A DNA stretch of 64,000 nt from Streptomyces cellostaticus (GCF_001513965.1 NZ_KQ948038.1:1-64000); one strand, 5' to 3'. Shown: positions 17,711-26,377, numbered from the stretch's first letter. A program made the numbers and translations. The notes: generated by a model not told the origin, from the letters alone.

Positions 17711-17795
17711 CGTGCTAACCCGGTCCGGCTCCTCCCCCCCCGAGTCGGCCGTGGGGACGACCCCCGCTCTCCCCCCCGGCGGGGGTCGTCGCATG
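17711..17795 (+). ncRNA. 6C RNA motif
   Basis: Two consecutive hairpins with C-rich loops: CCGGCTC (17725-17731) pairs with GAGTCGG (17742-17748) around a loop of eight C, and a perfect 12-bp stem (17756-17767 with 17779-17790) closes a loop containing seven C. This is the defining architecture of the 6C RNA (Rfam), reported near chromosome-partitioning and pilus-assembly genes. Here it precedes ssd and the tad genes. Boundaries are approximate. Function of the family is unknown. Confidence 0.8.
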
Positions 17796-17840
17796 TCCGG
17801 GTGGGTTTTCTCCCTTCTTTCCGCGGCCGTGAGGCCGGTG

Positions 17841-17861
17841 AGCGGCGGCGTGGCCGCCGCT
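17841..17861. terminator. Nine-bp perfect hairpin after the 6C RNA
   Basis: AGCGGCGGC pairs with GCCGCCGCT around GTG. It lies about 50 bp after the 6C RNA and could end that transcript or act as part of the leader of the ssd operon. From here to the ssd start at 18204 I see no further gene, only a TTGTCCACG (17978-17986) resembling a DnaA box. Confidence 0.45.
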
Positions 17862-18203
17862 TCTGCATGTCCATGATTCGTTACTCATGGTAATCACTGG
17901 ATTGCTCTGTGGAAGTCGTACAGGGATCAGCGCAGGGGTCACCGGTATGGGTGACAGCGATATTCACAACCGCTGAGTTGTCCACGGTTTTCGACCAAGA
18001 TCCACACGATTTCCGGGTTCGCTGCACCGTGATTCCAGCGCGCTCCGACCGCGGCGAGTTCATGGCCGGTTCCGATTGCCGGGGTGCGTATGGCCGGTTC
18101 CTATCGGCCGCTCATATGGGGGGCCGGTTGCCGGTTCTCCACGTCTTTGGGAATCGCGTGGCCGCAGGGGCTGCGCGGAAGTCGCAGTCAAGGGGGATCA
18201 CAC

Positions 18204-19310
18204 GTGGCCGGAACCGTCACCCACGACCCGTCGCCCGCCACCGGAGGCAGGCCGGGACGGCCGCTCATCGTCACCGAGGACGCCGAACTCCTCGACGATC
18301 TGCTGCGCCTGTGCGCGGCCGCGGGCGCCACACCAGAGGTCCATCACGGCGTTCCCGACCACGGCGGTGGCTGGGAAGCTGCCCCGCTCGTCCTCGTCGG
18401 CGACGACGCCGCCCGCCGGGTGCACGGAGCCGCGCGCCGGCGCGGCGTGGTGCTGGTCGGCCGCGACCAGGACGACTCAGGGGTGTGGAAAAGGGCCGTC
18501 CAGATCGGCGCCGACCACGTCCTGATGCTGCCCGACGGCGAGCAGTGGCTGGTCGACCGGATCGCCGACGTCGCCGAGGGCGTCGGCCGCCCGGCCCTCA
18601 CCGTCGGGATCATCGGGGGCCGGGGCGGGGCCGGTGCGTCCACGCTGGCCTGTGCGCTCGCCGTCACCTCCGCGCGCCAGGGGCTGCGCACGCTCCTCGT
18701 GGACGCCGATCCGCTGGGCGGCGGACTCGACGTACTCCTCGGCGGCGAAACGGCCGAGGGGCTGCGCTGGCCCGCCTTCGCCGCCTCGCGCGGCCGGGTC
18801 GGCGGCGGCGCCCTGGAGGAGTCGCTGCCCGAACTGCACGCACTGCGGGTGCTCAGCTGGGACCGCGGGGACTGCGTCGGCATTCCGCCCCAGGCCGTAC
18901 GCGCGGTTCTCGCCGCTGCCCGCCGGCGCGGCGGCACGGTCGTCGTCGACCTCCCGCGCCGCTTGGACGACGGGGTCGCCGAAGCCCTCGCCCAGCTCGA
19001 CCTGGCAGTGCTCGTCGTCCCGGCCGAACTGCGCGCGGTGGCGGCGGCCGGCCGGGTGGCGTCCGCCGTAGGCATGGTCGTACGGGACCTGCGCGTGGCG
19101 GTCCGGGGGCCGTACGCACCCGGCCTCGACGACCGCGAGGTGGCCCGGCTGCTGAGCCTGCCCCTGGCCGGCGAGGTGCCCGTCGAACCGGCGCTGCTGC
19201 GCCCGCATCCAGCCCCCGAACCGCCCGGCGCGAGTGGACGCAGTCCCCTGGCCCGCTTCTGCACCACCTTCTGGGAGCAGGCCCTGGTCGAGGCGGGAGG
19301 CACACGATGA
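18204..19310 (+). CDS. ssd: Septum site-determining protein Ssd (CpaE/MinD-like)
   Basis: 368 aa. An N-terminal receiver-like region (about 1-130) is followed by a MinD/ParA-type domain beginning GIIGGRGGAGAST at about 135. The Walker A is deviant: the signature lysine of KGGxGK is Arg and the second lysine is Ala, so ATP hydrolysis may be lost. VDADPLGGGLD is the switch I region. This matches the actinobacterial CpaE-homologue family found beside tad genes; the M. tuberculosis member affects septum formation. GTG 18204 has AGGGGGA upstream. Its stop overlaps the tadA start (ATGA), so it is the first gene of the pilus operon. Confidence 0.88.
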   Translation: MAGTVTHDPSPATGGRPGRPLIVTEDAELLDDLLRLCAAAGATPEVHHGVPDHGGGWEAAPLVLVGDDAARRVHGAARRRGVVLVGRDQDDSGVWKRAVQIGADHVLMLPDGEQWLVDRIADVAEGVGRPALTVGIIGGRGGAGASTLACALAVTSARQGLRTLLVDADPLGGGLDVLLGGETAEGLRWPAFAASRGRVGGGALEESLPELHALRVLSWDRGDCVGIPPQAVRAVLAAARRRGGTVVVDLPRRLDDGVAEALAQLDLAVLVVPAELRAVAAAGRVASAVGMVVRDLRVAVRGPYAPGLDDREVARLLSLPLAGEVPVEPALLRPHPAPEPPGASGRSPLARFCTTFWEQALVEAGGTR

Positions 19311-20539
19311 CGCTCCCCGGACTCGACCGGGCCGACGGCGCGGCCCTGCTCGACGGAGTCCGCCGATGGCTGGTGGAGAGCGGCGCCGAACCCACCCCCG
19401 CGCGCGTGGCCCAGGCGCTGCGCGAACAGGGCCGGGTGCTGGGTGATGCCGAAGTCCTCGGCGCGGCCGAGCAGCTGCGGTCCGAACTCGTCGGCACCGG
19501 CCCCCTGGAGCCGCTGCTGGCCGACCCGGGCGTCACCGACGTCCTCGTGTCGGCCCCGGACCGGGTGTGGGTGGACCGCGGCGGCGGCCTGGAACTGACC
19601 CCGGTGACCTTTCCCGACACGGCGGCCGTACGACGCCTCGCGCAGCGGCTGGCCGCCGTGGCCGGACGCCGGCTGGACGACGCACGGCCCTGGGCCGATG
19701 CCCGGCTGCCCGACGGAACCCGGCTGCACGCGGTGCTGCCCCCGGTGGCCGTCGGCTGCACATGCCTGTCCCTGCGGGTGGTACGGCCCCGGGCGTTCAC
19801 CCTCGGGGAACTGGTCCAGGCGGGCACCGTGCCACCCGGCGGGGACCGGATCCTGCGGGCACTGCTGGCGGCCCGGCTGTCCTTCCTCGTCAGCGGCGGC
19901 ACCGGCAGCGGCAAGACGACCCTGCTGAGCGCCCTGCTCGGCCTGGTCGGATCCGGGGAACGGATCGTGCTCGCCGAGGACTCGGCGGAGCTGAGACCGG
20001 AACACCCGCACGTCGTACGGCTGGAGACCCGGCCCGCCAACCAGGAGGGCGCCGGCCTGGTCACCCTGGAGGACCTCGTCCGGCAGGCGCTGCGGATGCG
20101 GCCCGACCGGCTGGTCGTCGGCGAGGTGCGCGGCCCCGAGGTGGTGCATCTGCTGGCCGCGCTCAACACCGGCCACGAAGGGGGCTGCGGCACCGTGCAC
20201 GCCAACGCGGCCGCGGACGTGCCGGCCCGCCTGGAGGCCCTCGGGACGGCGGCCGGGCTCGACCGGGCCGCGCTGCACAGCCAGGTGGCGGCCGCGCTGT
20301 CGGTGGTGCTCCACCTCGTACGGGACCGGTCCGGGCGGCGCCGGATCGCCGAAGTGCACGTGCTGGAACGGGACGCCTCGGGGCTGGTGCGGACGGTACC
20401 GGCACTGCGCTGGGGTGCGCACGCCTTCGCCCGGGAGCGCGGCTGGGAGCGGCTGTGGGGCCTGCTGCGCGGCGAGTCCGAGAGCGAGAGCAGCGAGAGG
20501 CGCGAGAGGAGCGAGAGGGGTGACGGCAGTGAGCACTGA
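19307..20539 (+). CDS. TadA/CpaF-type secretion ATPase
   Basis: 410 aa type II/IV secretion hexameric ATPase powering Flp pilus assembly or a related secretion system. It has an N-terminal all-alpha region, Walker A SGGTGSGKTTLL, an Asp box around LAEDSAEL, Walker B LVVGEVRGPEV, and the His box GHEGGCGTVHAN. The last 25 residues are a Ser/Glu/Arg low-complexity tail (GESESESSERRERSERG) unlike typical CpaF ends. Start ATG 19307 overlaps the ssd stop; the tail overlaps the tadB start. Belongs to the actinobacterial 'helicase/secretion neighbourhood ATPase' group. Confidence 0.92.
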   Translation: MTLPGLDRADGAALLDGVRRWLVESGAEPTPARVAQALREQGRVLGDAEVLGAAEQLRSELVGTGPLEPLLADPGVTDVLVSAPDRVWVDRGGGLELTPVTFPDTAAVRRLAQRLAAVAGRRLDDARPWADARLPDGTRLHAVLPPVAVGCTCLSLRVVRPRAFTLGELVQAGTVPPGGDRILRALLAARLSFLVSGGTGSGKTTLLSALLGLVGSGERIVLAEDSAELRPEHPHVVRLETRPANQEGAGLVTLEDLVRQALRMRPDRLVVGEVRGPEVVHLLAALNTGHEGGCGTVHANAAADVPARLEALGTAAGLDRAALHSQVAAALSVVLHLVRDRSGRRRIAEVHVLERDASGLVRTVPALRWGAHAFARERGWERLWGLLRGESESESSERRERSERGDGSEH

Positions 20540-21392
20540 CATGTCGATGAGCGCGGCGGCGACCTGCATCGGGGCCGCGGTCTGGCTGCTGGGCGGACGC
20601 CACTACGGCGTACGGCGGGCACGGCTGCTGCTCGCGGGCGGCGGAGTGGTGACGGCAGGCCCGCCCTCCTGGGAACAGGTGATGGGGGAACTGAGGCGGC
20701 TGCGGGGCCGGTTGGGCGCCGAGTGGTGGTCGCTTGCGGCCGGACTGCTGCTCGCGCTGCTGGGGGCCTCGGTGATTCCGGTCGTCGCGGGGGCGGCCGG
20801 GGTGCCGGTGCTGCGCCGGCTGCGGTTGGCCCGTCAGGCCGGACGGGCCCGGGAGCGGCGCGCGGACGCGGTGATCGGCCTGTGCGGAGCGCTCGCCGGA
20901 GAGGTGCGTGCGGGACGGCAGCCGGGCGAGGCGCTGCTGCGGGCCGCACGGGACTCCGGCGGGCTGGGGGAGGCACAGGCGGCCGTGGTCGCGGCGGCGC
21001 GGTTCGGCGGGGACGTCCCGGGCGCGCTCGCTGTCGCGGCCCGGCAACCGGGCGCCGGGGGCCTGCTGGGCCTCGCCGCCTGCTGGCGGGTGGCTGTGGA
21101 CCGGGGCGCCGGACTCGCGGCCGGCCTGGAGCGGCTGGACGGGGCCCTGCGTGCCGAGCGGGACCAACGTGCCGATCTGCGCGCCCAGTTGGCGGGTGCC
21201 CGGGCGACGGCACTGCTGCTGGCCGCGCTGCCTGCCCTCGGGTTGCTCCTCGGCTCGGCCATGGGCGCCGATCCGCTGCGCGTGCTGCTGCACAGCGGGG
21301 CCGGGCTGGGCTGCCTGGTGGCCGGAGCTGTGTTCGAGGGCGCCGGGATGTGGTGGGCGACCCGGATCGTACGGGGAGCTGAGGTGGTATGA
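20529..21392 (+). CDS. TadB-like type II secretion F-domain membrane protein
   Basis: About 287 aa. Hydrophobic segments at the N-terminus (ATCIGAAVWLLGG), around the WWSLAAGLLLALLGASVIPVV pair and at the C-terminus flank a cytoplasmic helical T2SSF domain (ADAVIGLCGALAGEVRAG, with Gly-rich turns). It forms the inner-membrane platform with TadC. GTG 20529 has AGAGGGG about nine bases upstream and overlaps the end of tadA by 11 bp; GTG 20520 is too close to the same purines. Overlaps tadC by four bases. Confidence 0.87.
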   Translation: MSTDMSMSAAATCIGAAVWLLGGRHYGVRRARLLLAGGGVVTAGPPSWEQVMGELRRLRGRLGAEWWSLAAGLLLALLGASVIPVVAGAAGVPVLRRLRLARQAGRARERRADAVIGLCGALAGEVRAGRQPGEALLRAARDSGGLGEAQAAVVAAARFGGDVPGALAVAARQPGAGGLLGLAACWRVAVDRGAGLAAGLERLDGALRAERDQRADLRAQLAGARATALLLAALPALGLLLGSAMGADPLRVLLHSGAGLGCLVAGAVFEGAGMWWATRIVRGAEVV

Positions 21393-22174
21393 ACGGGCAA
21401 GTCGTCCACAGGCTGGGGATGGCCGTGGCCGCGATGCTCGCCCTGGGCTGGGCGGTGTGGCGGCTGGAGGTGGCCCGGCGGGGGCGCCGGGCGCGGCGCC
21501 GGGTGGCCGAGCTGCTGGCCTTGGAGATCGCCCGCCCGGGCCCGTCCTTCGAGGTCACCGGCGCGGTACGGCGGTGGCTGCCCGTGGCCGGGGCCGCGTG
21601 CGGTGCGTGGGTGCTGGTCGGCGGGATCGCTGGTGCCGCCGTGGGGCTCGGCGTTGCCGCGGGGCTGTGGCGGTGGCGGCGCCGGCAGGCGGAAGCGGAC
21701 CCGGCGGAAGAAGTCGACACGGCACTCGCCGCCCGTCAACTCCCGCTCGCGGCCGACCTGCTGGCGGCCTGTATCGCGGCCGGTGCCGGTCCGGTGATCG
21801 CCGCGCAGGCCGTGGGGGAGGCCCTCGGCGGACCCGTTGGGGACGCACTGGCGCGGGGCGCGGCCGAGGTGCGGCTCGGTGGCGAACCGGCGGACGCCTG
21901 GCGGCGGTTGGCCGCGCTGCCCGGCGCCGGAGCTCTGGCGCGGCTGCTGGAGCGGGCCGGCGAGTCCGGGCTGCCCGCGGCCGGGCCCGTCGCCCGCCTC
22001 GCCTCGGACGCGCGCGCGGAGTGGGCACGGGCCGCCACGACCCGGGCGCGCCGGGCGGCCGTGCTGGTCTCCGCCCCGGTGGGGCTGTGCTTCCTGCCTG
22101 CGTTCATCGCGATCGGCGTGCTGCCCGTGGTGATCGGGCTGGCGGGCGGCGTGGCGGGAGGGGGTGGGGGCTGA
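21389..22174 (+). CDS. TadC-like type II secretion F-domain membrane protein
   Basis: 261 aa. An N-terminal membrane helix (MAVAAMLALGWAVW), two central helices (GACGAWVLVGGIAGAAVGLGV region), a T2SSF helical domain (LAADLLAACIAAGAGPVIAA) and C-terminal hydrophobic helices (LPAFIAIGVLPVVIGLAGG). Second platform protein of the pilus machine. The ATG overlaps the tadB stop (ATGA). Highly Gly/Ala-rich, as is usual for Streptomyces TadC. Confidence 0.87.
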   Translation: MNGQVVHRLGMAVAAMLALGWAVWRLEVARRGRRARRRVAELLALEIARPGPSFEVTGAVRRWLPVAGAACGAWVLVGGIAGAAVGLGVAAGLWRWRRRQAEADPAEEVDTALAARQLPLAADLLAACIAAGAGPVIAAQAVGEALGGPVGDALARGAAEVRLGGEPADAWRRLAALPGAGALARLLERAGESGLPAAGPVARLASDARAEWARAATTRARRAAVLVSAPVGLCFLPAFIAIGVLPVVIGLAGGVAGGGGG

Positions 22175-22235
22175 CAGGGGCAGCGACGGAACGCACGCGA
22201 TGACGACAACAGAGCTGGAACGAAAGGAGCTTGGG

Positions 22236-22436
22236 ATGCGCGAGAAGGCAGGAAAGCTGTGGGCGCGACTGCGGGAGCGGTGTCGCCGGGACGCGGGGAT
22301 GGTGACCTCGGAGTACGCGATGGGGATCATCGCGGCGGTCGGATTCGCGTTGCTGCTCTACGAGGTCGTCACCAGCGGCCAGGTCAAGGCGGAGCTGCAG
22401 TCCATCGTGAAGCGAGCCCTCAGTGCGCGGATGTGA
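22236..22436 (+). CDS. Flp-like pilin (DUF4244)
   Basis: 66 aa. After a basic N-terminus comes RDAGMVTSEYAMGIIAAVG: a type IV prepilin-like cleavage site after Gly, Glu at +5, then a hydrophobic helix. It is the probable major subunit of the Tad pilus or pseudopilus. ATG 22236 is strongly favoured by AAAGGAG eight bases upstream; upstream in-frame starts at 22164 and 22200 lack one. No obvious dedicated prepilin peptidase is seen in this window, so processing must rely on one elsewhere. Confidence 0.85.
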   Translation: MREKAGKLWARLRERCRRDAGMVTSEYAMGIIAAVGFALLLYEVVTSGQVKAELQSIVKRALSARM

Positions 22437-22923
22437 GCGAGGGGCGGACCGGGGGTTCGTGACCGCGGAGGCGGCCGTGGTGCTGTCCGTGCTGGTGGCG
22501 TTCACCATGGCGCTGGTCTGGGGGCTGCTCGTGGTGGCGGCCCGGATCCAGTGCGTGGACGCTGCCCGCACAGGCGCCCGGGCCGCCGCCCGGCAGGACC
22601 CGCCCGACGCGGTGGTGCAGGTGACACGGGACGCGGCCCCGCGCGGAGCGCGGGTGACCGTCGGCCGCGAGGGCGACCAGGTCCGGGTGACGGTGGTGGC
22701 CAGAGCCCCGGTCCTGACCGGATTGCCGTTCGAGATCCGGGAAGAGGCCGTGGCGGCTGCGGAGGAGGCCGTGGGATCTGGCTCGGGTACGGCGGCGGAG
22801 GGGACTGCAGGATCTGGCTTGGGTACGGCTGGTGACCCGGCCAGGGGGTCTGGTTCCGGTACCGCGGGGGCTGCGAGGCCCGGCTCGGGTGCGGCGCACG
22901 GAACGGGGGAGATGGGGCCGTGA
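22423..22923 (+). CDS. TadE-like pseudopilin
   Basis: 166 aa. RGFVTAEAAVVLSVLVAFTMALVW gives a prepilin-like start and one membrane helix typical of TadE. The C-terminal 60 residues are a Gly/Ser/Thr/Ala repeat (copies of GSGSGTA and relatives) that looks like an extracellular linker. The GTG at 22423 overlaps the pilin gene; a GTG at 22459 would place the start directly at the hydrophobic core. The stop overlaps the next gene by four bases. Confidence 0.78.
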   Translation: MRGCERGADRGFVTAEAAVVLSVLVAFTMALVWGLLVVAARIQCVDAARTGARAAARQDPPDAVVQVTRDAAPRGARVTVGREGDQVRVTVVARAPVLTGLPFEIREEAVAAAEEAVGSGSGTAAEGTAGSGLGTAGDPARGSGSGTAGAARPGSGAAHGTGEMGP

Positions 22924-23876
22924 AGCGCTGCCTGCGTGACCGTCGGTGCTCGGATCGCGGGTCTGCCACGATCTGGAGCCTCGGGGCGATCGCCGTGCTG
23001 TGTCTGGTGTTCGGTGCCGTCCTCGCCCTCGGGCAGGCCGTCGTCGTCCGGCACCGGGCGGCCGGCGGTGCGGATCTGGCGGCGCTCGCGGCGGCGGACC
23101 ACTGGGCCGAGGGCGGTGCTCGGGCCTGCGCCCGGGCCGACCGGGTGGCGGTGGCCCAGGGGGCGCGGTTGGTGCGGTGCGCGATCGTGGGCGAGACCTC
23201 GGACGTGACGGCGGCGTCGGGACGGGGGCCGTTCGCGGCGGAGGTCAGGGCCAGAGCGGGGCCGGCGGGACCGGTCCCGCCCGCGCTCCCGGGTCAGGCA
23301 CCCGCGCCGCCCTCCCGCTCCTTCTGCGGCTCCTCCTCCGGCTTCTCGTCCGGCGCCCCCCGCAACAGCACCGTGAGGAGTCGTACCGCTCCCCTCTTGT
23401 GCAGCGGGTCGTTGCCGTTGCCGCACTTGGGGGACTGGATGCAGGACGGGCAGCCGGCCTCGCACTCGCAGGAGGCGATGGCCTCCCGGGTGGCGGTGAG
23501 CCAGGCGCGAGCGGTGCGGAAGGCGCGCTCGGCGAAGCCCGCCCCGCCGGGGTGGCCGTCGTACACGAAGACCGTCGGCAGGAGCGTGTCGGGGTGGAGC
23601 GGGACCGAGACGCCGCCGATGTCCCAGCGGTCACAGGTCGCGAAGAGGGGCAGCATGCCGATCGAGGCGTGCTCGGCGGCGTGCAGGGAGCCGCCGAGGA
23701 TCTCCGGGCCGATCCGGGCCTCGTCCAGCTGGTCCTCGGTGACCGTCCACCACACCGCGCGGGTGCGCAGCGTACGAGGAGGGAGGTCGAGTTTCGTCTC
23801 GCCCAGCACTTCGCCCGTGATGAGACGTCTGCGGAGGAAGGAGACCACCTGGTTGGTGACCTCGACCGAGCCGTAG
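22920..23876 (+). CDS. TadG/TadE-like protein, C-terminus uncertain
   Basis: The first about 125 residues match the 'helicase/secretion neighbourhood TadE-like' family (Rv3654c type): RGSATIWSLGAIAVLCLVFG begins a membrane helix, and HRAAGGADLAALAAADHWAEG is the family signature. The frame then has no stop until 23876 and would run about 190 codons antisense to the helicase gene, which is not plausible coding sequence. The true protein probably ends near 23295, or a frameshift has removed the normal stop. Start GTG 22920 overlaps tadE by four bases. Confidence 0.6.
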   Translation: MKRCLRDRRCSDRGSATIWSLGAIAVLCLVFGAVLALGQAVVVRHRAAGGADLAALAAADHWAEGGARACARADRVAVAQGARLVRCAIVGETSDVTAASGRGPFAAEVRARAGPAGPVPPALPGQAPAPPSRSFCGSSSGFSSGAPRNSTVRSRTAPLLCSGSLPLPHLGDWMQDGQPASHSQEAMASRVAVSQARAVRKARSAKPAPPGWPSYTKTVGRSVSGWSGTETPPMSQRSQVAKRGSMPIEACSAACREPPRISGPIRASSSWSSVTVHHTARVRSVRGGRSSFVSPSTSPVMRRLRRKETTWLVTSTEP

Positions 23877-25795
23877 CACAGGCGGCCGGTGCCCCACGGC
23901 ACCTCGATGTCGGTCTCCAGGACGGAGATGGACGTGGTGTCACGGGCGACCGTCGAGTACGGCGGGTCGGCCTGCTCGACCAGGGCGACCGAGTCCTCCA
24001 GGTCGAGGGAGCGCACCAGGTAGGTGCGGCCCTGGTGCAGGTGCACCGCGCCCTCGTGCACCGTCGAGTGCGCGGCGCCCGCGTCGACGGTGCCGAGCAG
24101 GCGTCCCGTGCCCTCCTCGACGACCTGCACGGGCCGCCCGCCCGCGCCCCGGATGTCGGTCAGGTCGGCGGCCCGCTCCCGGCGCGTCCAGTGCCAGGCC
24201 TTTGTCCGGCGTCGCAGCAGCTTCGCGGCCTCCAGCTGCGGCAGCAGTTCCTCGCAGGCGGGGCCGAAGAGGTCCAGGTCCTCCTCGGTCAGCGGGATCT
24301 CCGCGGCGGCGGCGCACAGGTGCGGGGCGAGGACGTAGGGGTTGTCGGGGTCGAGGACCGTCGATTCCACCGGTTGGTCGAACAGGGCCTCGGGATGGTG
24401 GACGAGGAAGGTGTCCAGCGGGTCGTCGCGGGCCACCAGCACCGCCAGGGCGCCCTGCCCGGAGCGGCCCGCGCGGCCCGCCTGCTGCCACAGGGACGCG
24501 CGCGTGCCCGGGTACCCGGCGATCACCACCGCGTCCAGGCCCGAGACGTCCACGCCCAGCTCCAGGGCCGTCGTGGCGGCAAGGCCGAGCAGCTCGCCGG
24601 AGTGCAGGGCACGTTCCAGGGCCCGGCGCTCCTCGGGGAGATAGCCGCCGCGGTAAGCCGCGACACGCCGGACCAGGGAACGGTCGACCTCGGCGAGGCG
24701 CTCCTGCGCGATCACCGAGATCAGCTCGGCGCCGCGCCGGGAGCGCACGAAGGCGACCGAGCGGACGCCCTGCACCGTGAGGTCGGTCAGCAGATCGGCG
24801 GTCTCGGCGGTGGCGGTACGCCGTACGGGCGCGCCCTTCTCGCCGTGCAGCTCGGTGAGCGGGGGCTCCCACAGGGCGAAGACGAGTTCCCCGCGCGGGG
24901 AGGCGTCGTCGGCGACCTCGATCACCGGCAGGCCGGTCAGCCGGCGGGCGGCGACGGCGGGCTCGGCGGCGGTGGCGGAGGCCAGCAGGAACACGGGCGA
25001 GGCGCCGTAGCGCGCGCACAGGCGGCGCAGCCGGCGCAGCACCTGGGCGACGTGCGAGCCGAAGACGCCCCGATAGGTGTGGCACTCGTCGATGACGACG
25101 TACTTGAGCGACTTCAGGAAGGAGGACCAGCGCGGGTGGGAGGGCAATATGCCCCGGTGCAGCATGTCGGGGTTGGTGAGGACGTAGTTGGCGTACTGGC
25201 GGATCCACTCGCGTTCCTCGAACGGGGTGTCGCCGTCGTACACGGCCGGGCGCACCGCGCTGCCCAGCGGTTGTGAAAGTTCCTTCACCGACCGGCACTG
25301 GTCCGCCGCGAGCGCCTTCGTGGGGGCGAGGTACAGGGCGGTGGCGCCGCGGCCGTTGGGGGCCTCGGATCCGTCCAGGAGGGCCGACAGGACCGGCACG
25401 AGGTAGGCAAGGGACTTGCCCGAGGCGGTGCCGGTGGCGACGACCACCGAGTCGCCGTCCAGGGCGTGCTCGGCGGCCAGCGCCTGGTGGGCCCAGGGGT
25501 GCTCGATGCCGCACGCTTGCACGGCCGCGATCACTTCCGAGCGAATCCGATCAGGCCAGACGGCATGCCGACCCGCGCGCGGGGGCAAGTGCTCCGTATG
25601 AGTGATGCGCGCGGAACGGCTGGGCCCGGCGGCGAGCCGGTCCAGGACAGTGCCCGGAGACGGGCGGGACGCCGGTTCCGCCAGGGGTCGATCGGATCGG
25701 TGATTCTTGGCCATCGGCACCGAGTGTGTCACTGACGTGACGGACAATGGGGCCAAGGCGTCGTGCACGCCTGCCGGTAAGTGATTGAATGCCAT
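23294..25795 (-). CDS. DECH-box helicase with C-terminal zinc-cysteine domain
   Basis: About 833 aa, the 'helicase/secretion neighbourhood' DEAH-box family related to MrfA/YprA. Motif I ATGTASGKSLAY at about 118, DECH box (IDECHTYRG) at about 236, SAT motif (LLASATAAEP), motif VI QQAGRAGRSGQG, and a C-terminal Cys cluster CECEAGCPSCIQSPKCG that should bind zinc as in DUF1998 helicases. MrfA in Bacillus helps repair mitomycin damage; a repair role is inferred. ATG 25795 fits conserved N-termini; ATG 25714 is the alternative. Convergent with the tad operon and divergent from bldG. The tail is Glu/Lys-rich. Confidence 0.9.
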   Translation of the reverse strand: MAFNHLPAGVHDALAPLSVTSVTHSVPMAKNHRSDRPLAEPASRPSPGTVLDRLAAGPSRSARITHTEHLPPRAGRHAVWPDRIRSEVIAAVQACGIEHPWAHQALAAEHALDGDSVVVATGTASGKSLAYLVPVLSALLDGSEAPNGRGATALYLAPTKALAADQCRSVKELSQPLGSAVRPAVYDGDTPFEEREWIRQYANYVLTNPDMLHRGILPSHPRWSSFLKSLKYVVIDECHTYRGVFGSHVAQVLRRLRRLCARYGASPVFLLASATAAEPAVAARRLTGLPVIEVADDASPRGELVFALWEPPLTELHGEKGAPVRRTATAETADLLTDLTVQGVRSVAFVRSRRGAELISVIAQERLAEVDRSLVRRVAAYRGGYLPEERRALERALHSGELLGLAATTALELGVDVSGLDAVVIAGYPGTRASLWQQAGRAGRSGQGALAVLVARDDPLDTFLVHHPEALFDQPVESTVLDPDNPYVLAPHLCAAAAEIPLTEEDLDLFGPACEELLPQLEAAKLLRRRTKAWHWTRRERAADLTDIRGAGGRPVQVVEEGTGRLLGTVDAGAAHSTVHEGAVHLHQGRTYLVRSLDLEDSVALVEQADPPYSTVARDTTSISVLETDIEVPWGTGRLCYGSVEVTNQVVSFLRRRLITGEVLGETKLDLPPRTLRTRAVWWTVTEDQLDEARIGPEILGGSLHAAEHASIGMLPLFATCDRWDIGGVSVPLHPDTLLPTVFVYDGHPGGAGFAERAFRTARAWLTATREAIASCECEAGCPSCIQSPKCGNGNDPLHKRGAVRLLTVLLRGAPDEKPEEEPQKEREGGAGA

Positions 25796-25877
25796 CGCGG
25801 CTGGCGTTGCGTCCCGGGGGCCGCAAGCCGAGGTGTCCCGAGGGACGACCGCTCGATAGCAAGGTGCTGGAGGATCC

Positions 25878-26219
25878 GTGGACCTGTCCCTGTCGACCCG
25901 TACCGTCGGCGATCGTACGGTCGTCGAGGTCGGTGGCGAAATCGATGTATACACCGCGCCCAAGTTGCGCGAGCAGCTGGTCGAGTTGGTCAACGACGGG
26001 AATTTCCACCTCGTCGTCGACATGGAGGGCGTGGACTTCCTCGACTCCACCGGGCTCGGCGTGCTGGTCGGAGGCCTGAAGCGGGTGCGTGCCCACGAGG
26101 GCTCGCTGCGCCTGGTCTGCAACCAGGAGCGCATTCTGAAGATCTTCCGTATCACCGGCCTCACCAAGGTGTTCCCGATCCACACCTCGGTCGAGGAAGC
26201 GGTAGCGGCCACCGACTGA
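25878..26219 (+). CDS. bldG: BldG anti-anti-sigma factor
   Basis: 113 aa STAS-domain protein. The phosphorylatable serine sits in DFLDSTGLGVLVGG (about Ser57). In Streptomyces BldG is needed for aerial mycelium and antibiotic production, and works by binding anti-sigma factors in a phosphorylation-dependent way. The GTG start follows GGAGGATCC. The downstream ATPase gene encodes the cognate-type anti-sigma factor. Sequence is close to the known protein, so the assignment is firm. Confidence 0.96.
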   Translation: MDLSLSTRTVGDRTVVEVGGEIDVYTAPKLREQLVELVNDGNFHLVVDMEGVDFLDSTGLGVLVGGLKRVRAHEGSLRLVCNQERILKIFRITGLTKVFPIHTSVEEAVAATD

Positions 26220-26377
26220 CCCAGGGCCGCACAGCCGGGTCCGGGCCGTTCGTCGGTCCGGACGCCGGTCGGCCCCGCCCCGGGCCGCTGCGCCCGGGGT
26301 CCAGAAGTTCATCAGGGGGTGCGGGCTTTCGGCGGCCCCGCTCCCGTACCGCACGCCCGTAGTCGCGAGGGGGATGC

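Noticed and set aside
18853..21720. 955-codon minus-strand frame antisense to ssd/tad genes
   Set aside because: Low-complexity Arg/Pro/Ser translation; the plus-strand tad genes have clear motifs and overlapping starts.
23294..26212. Longer helicase frame reaching upstream across bldG
   Set aside because: The extra N-terminus would be antisense to bldG; ATG 25795 or 25714 gives a sensible protein.
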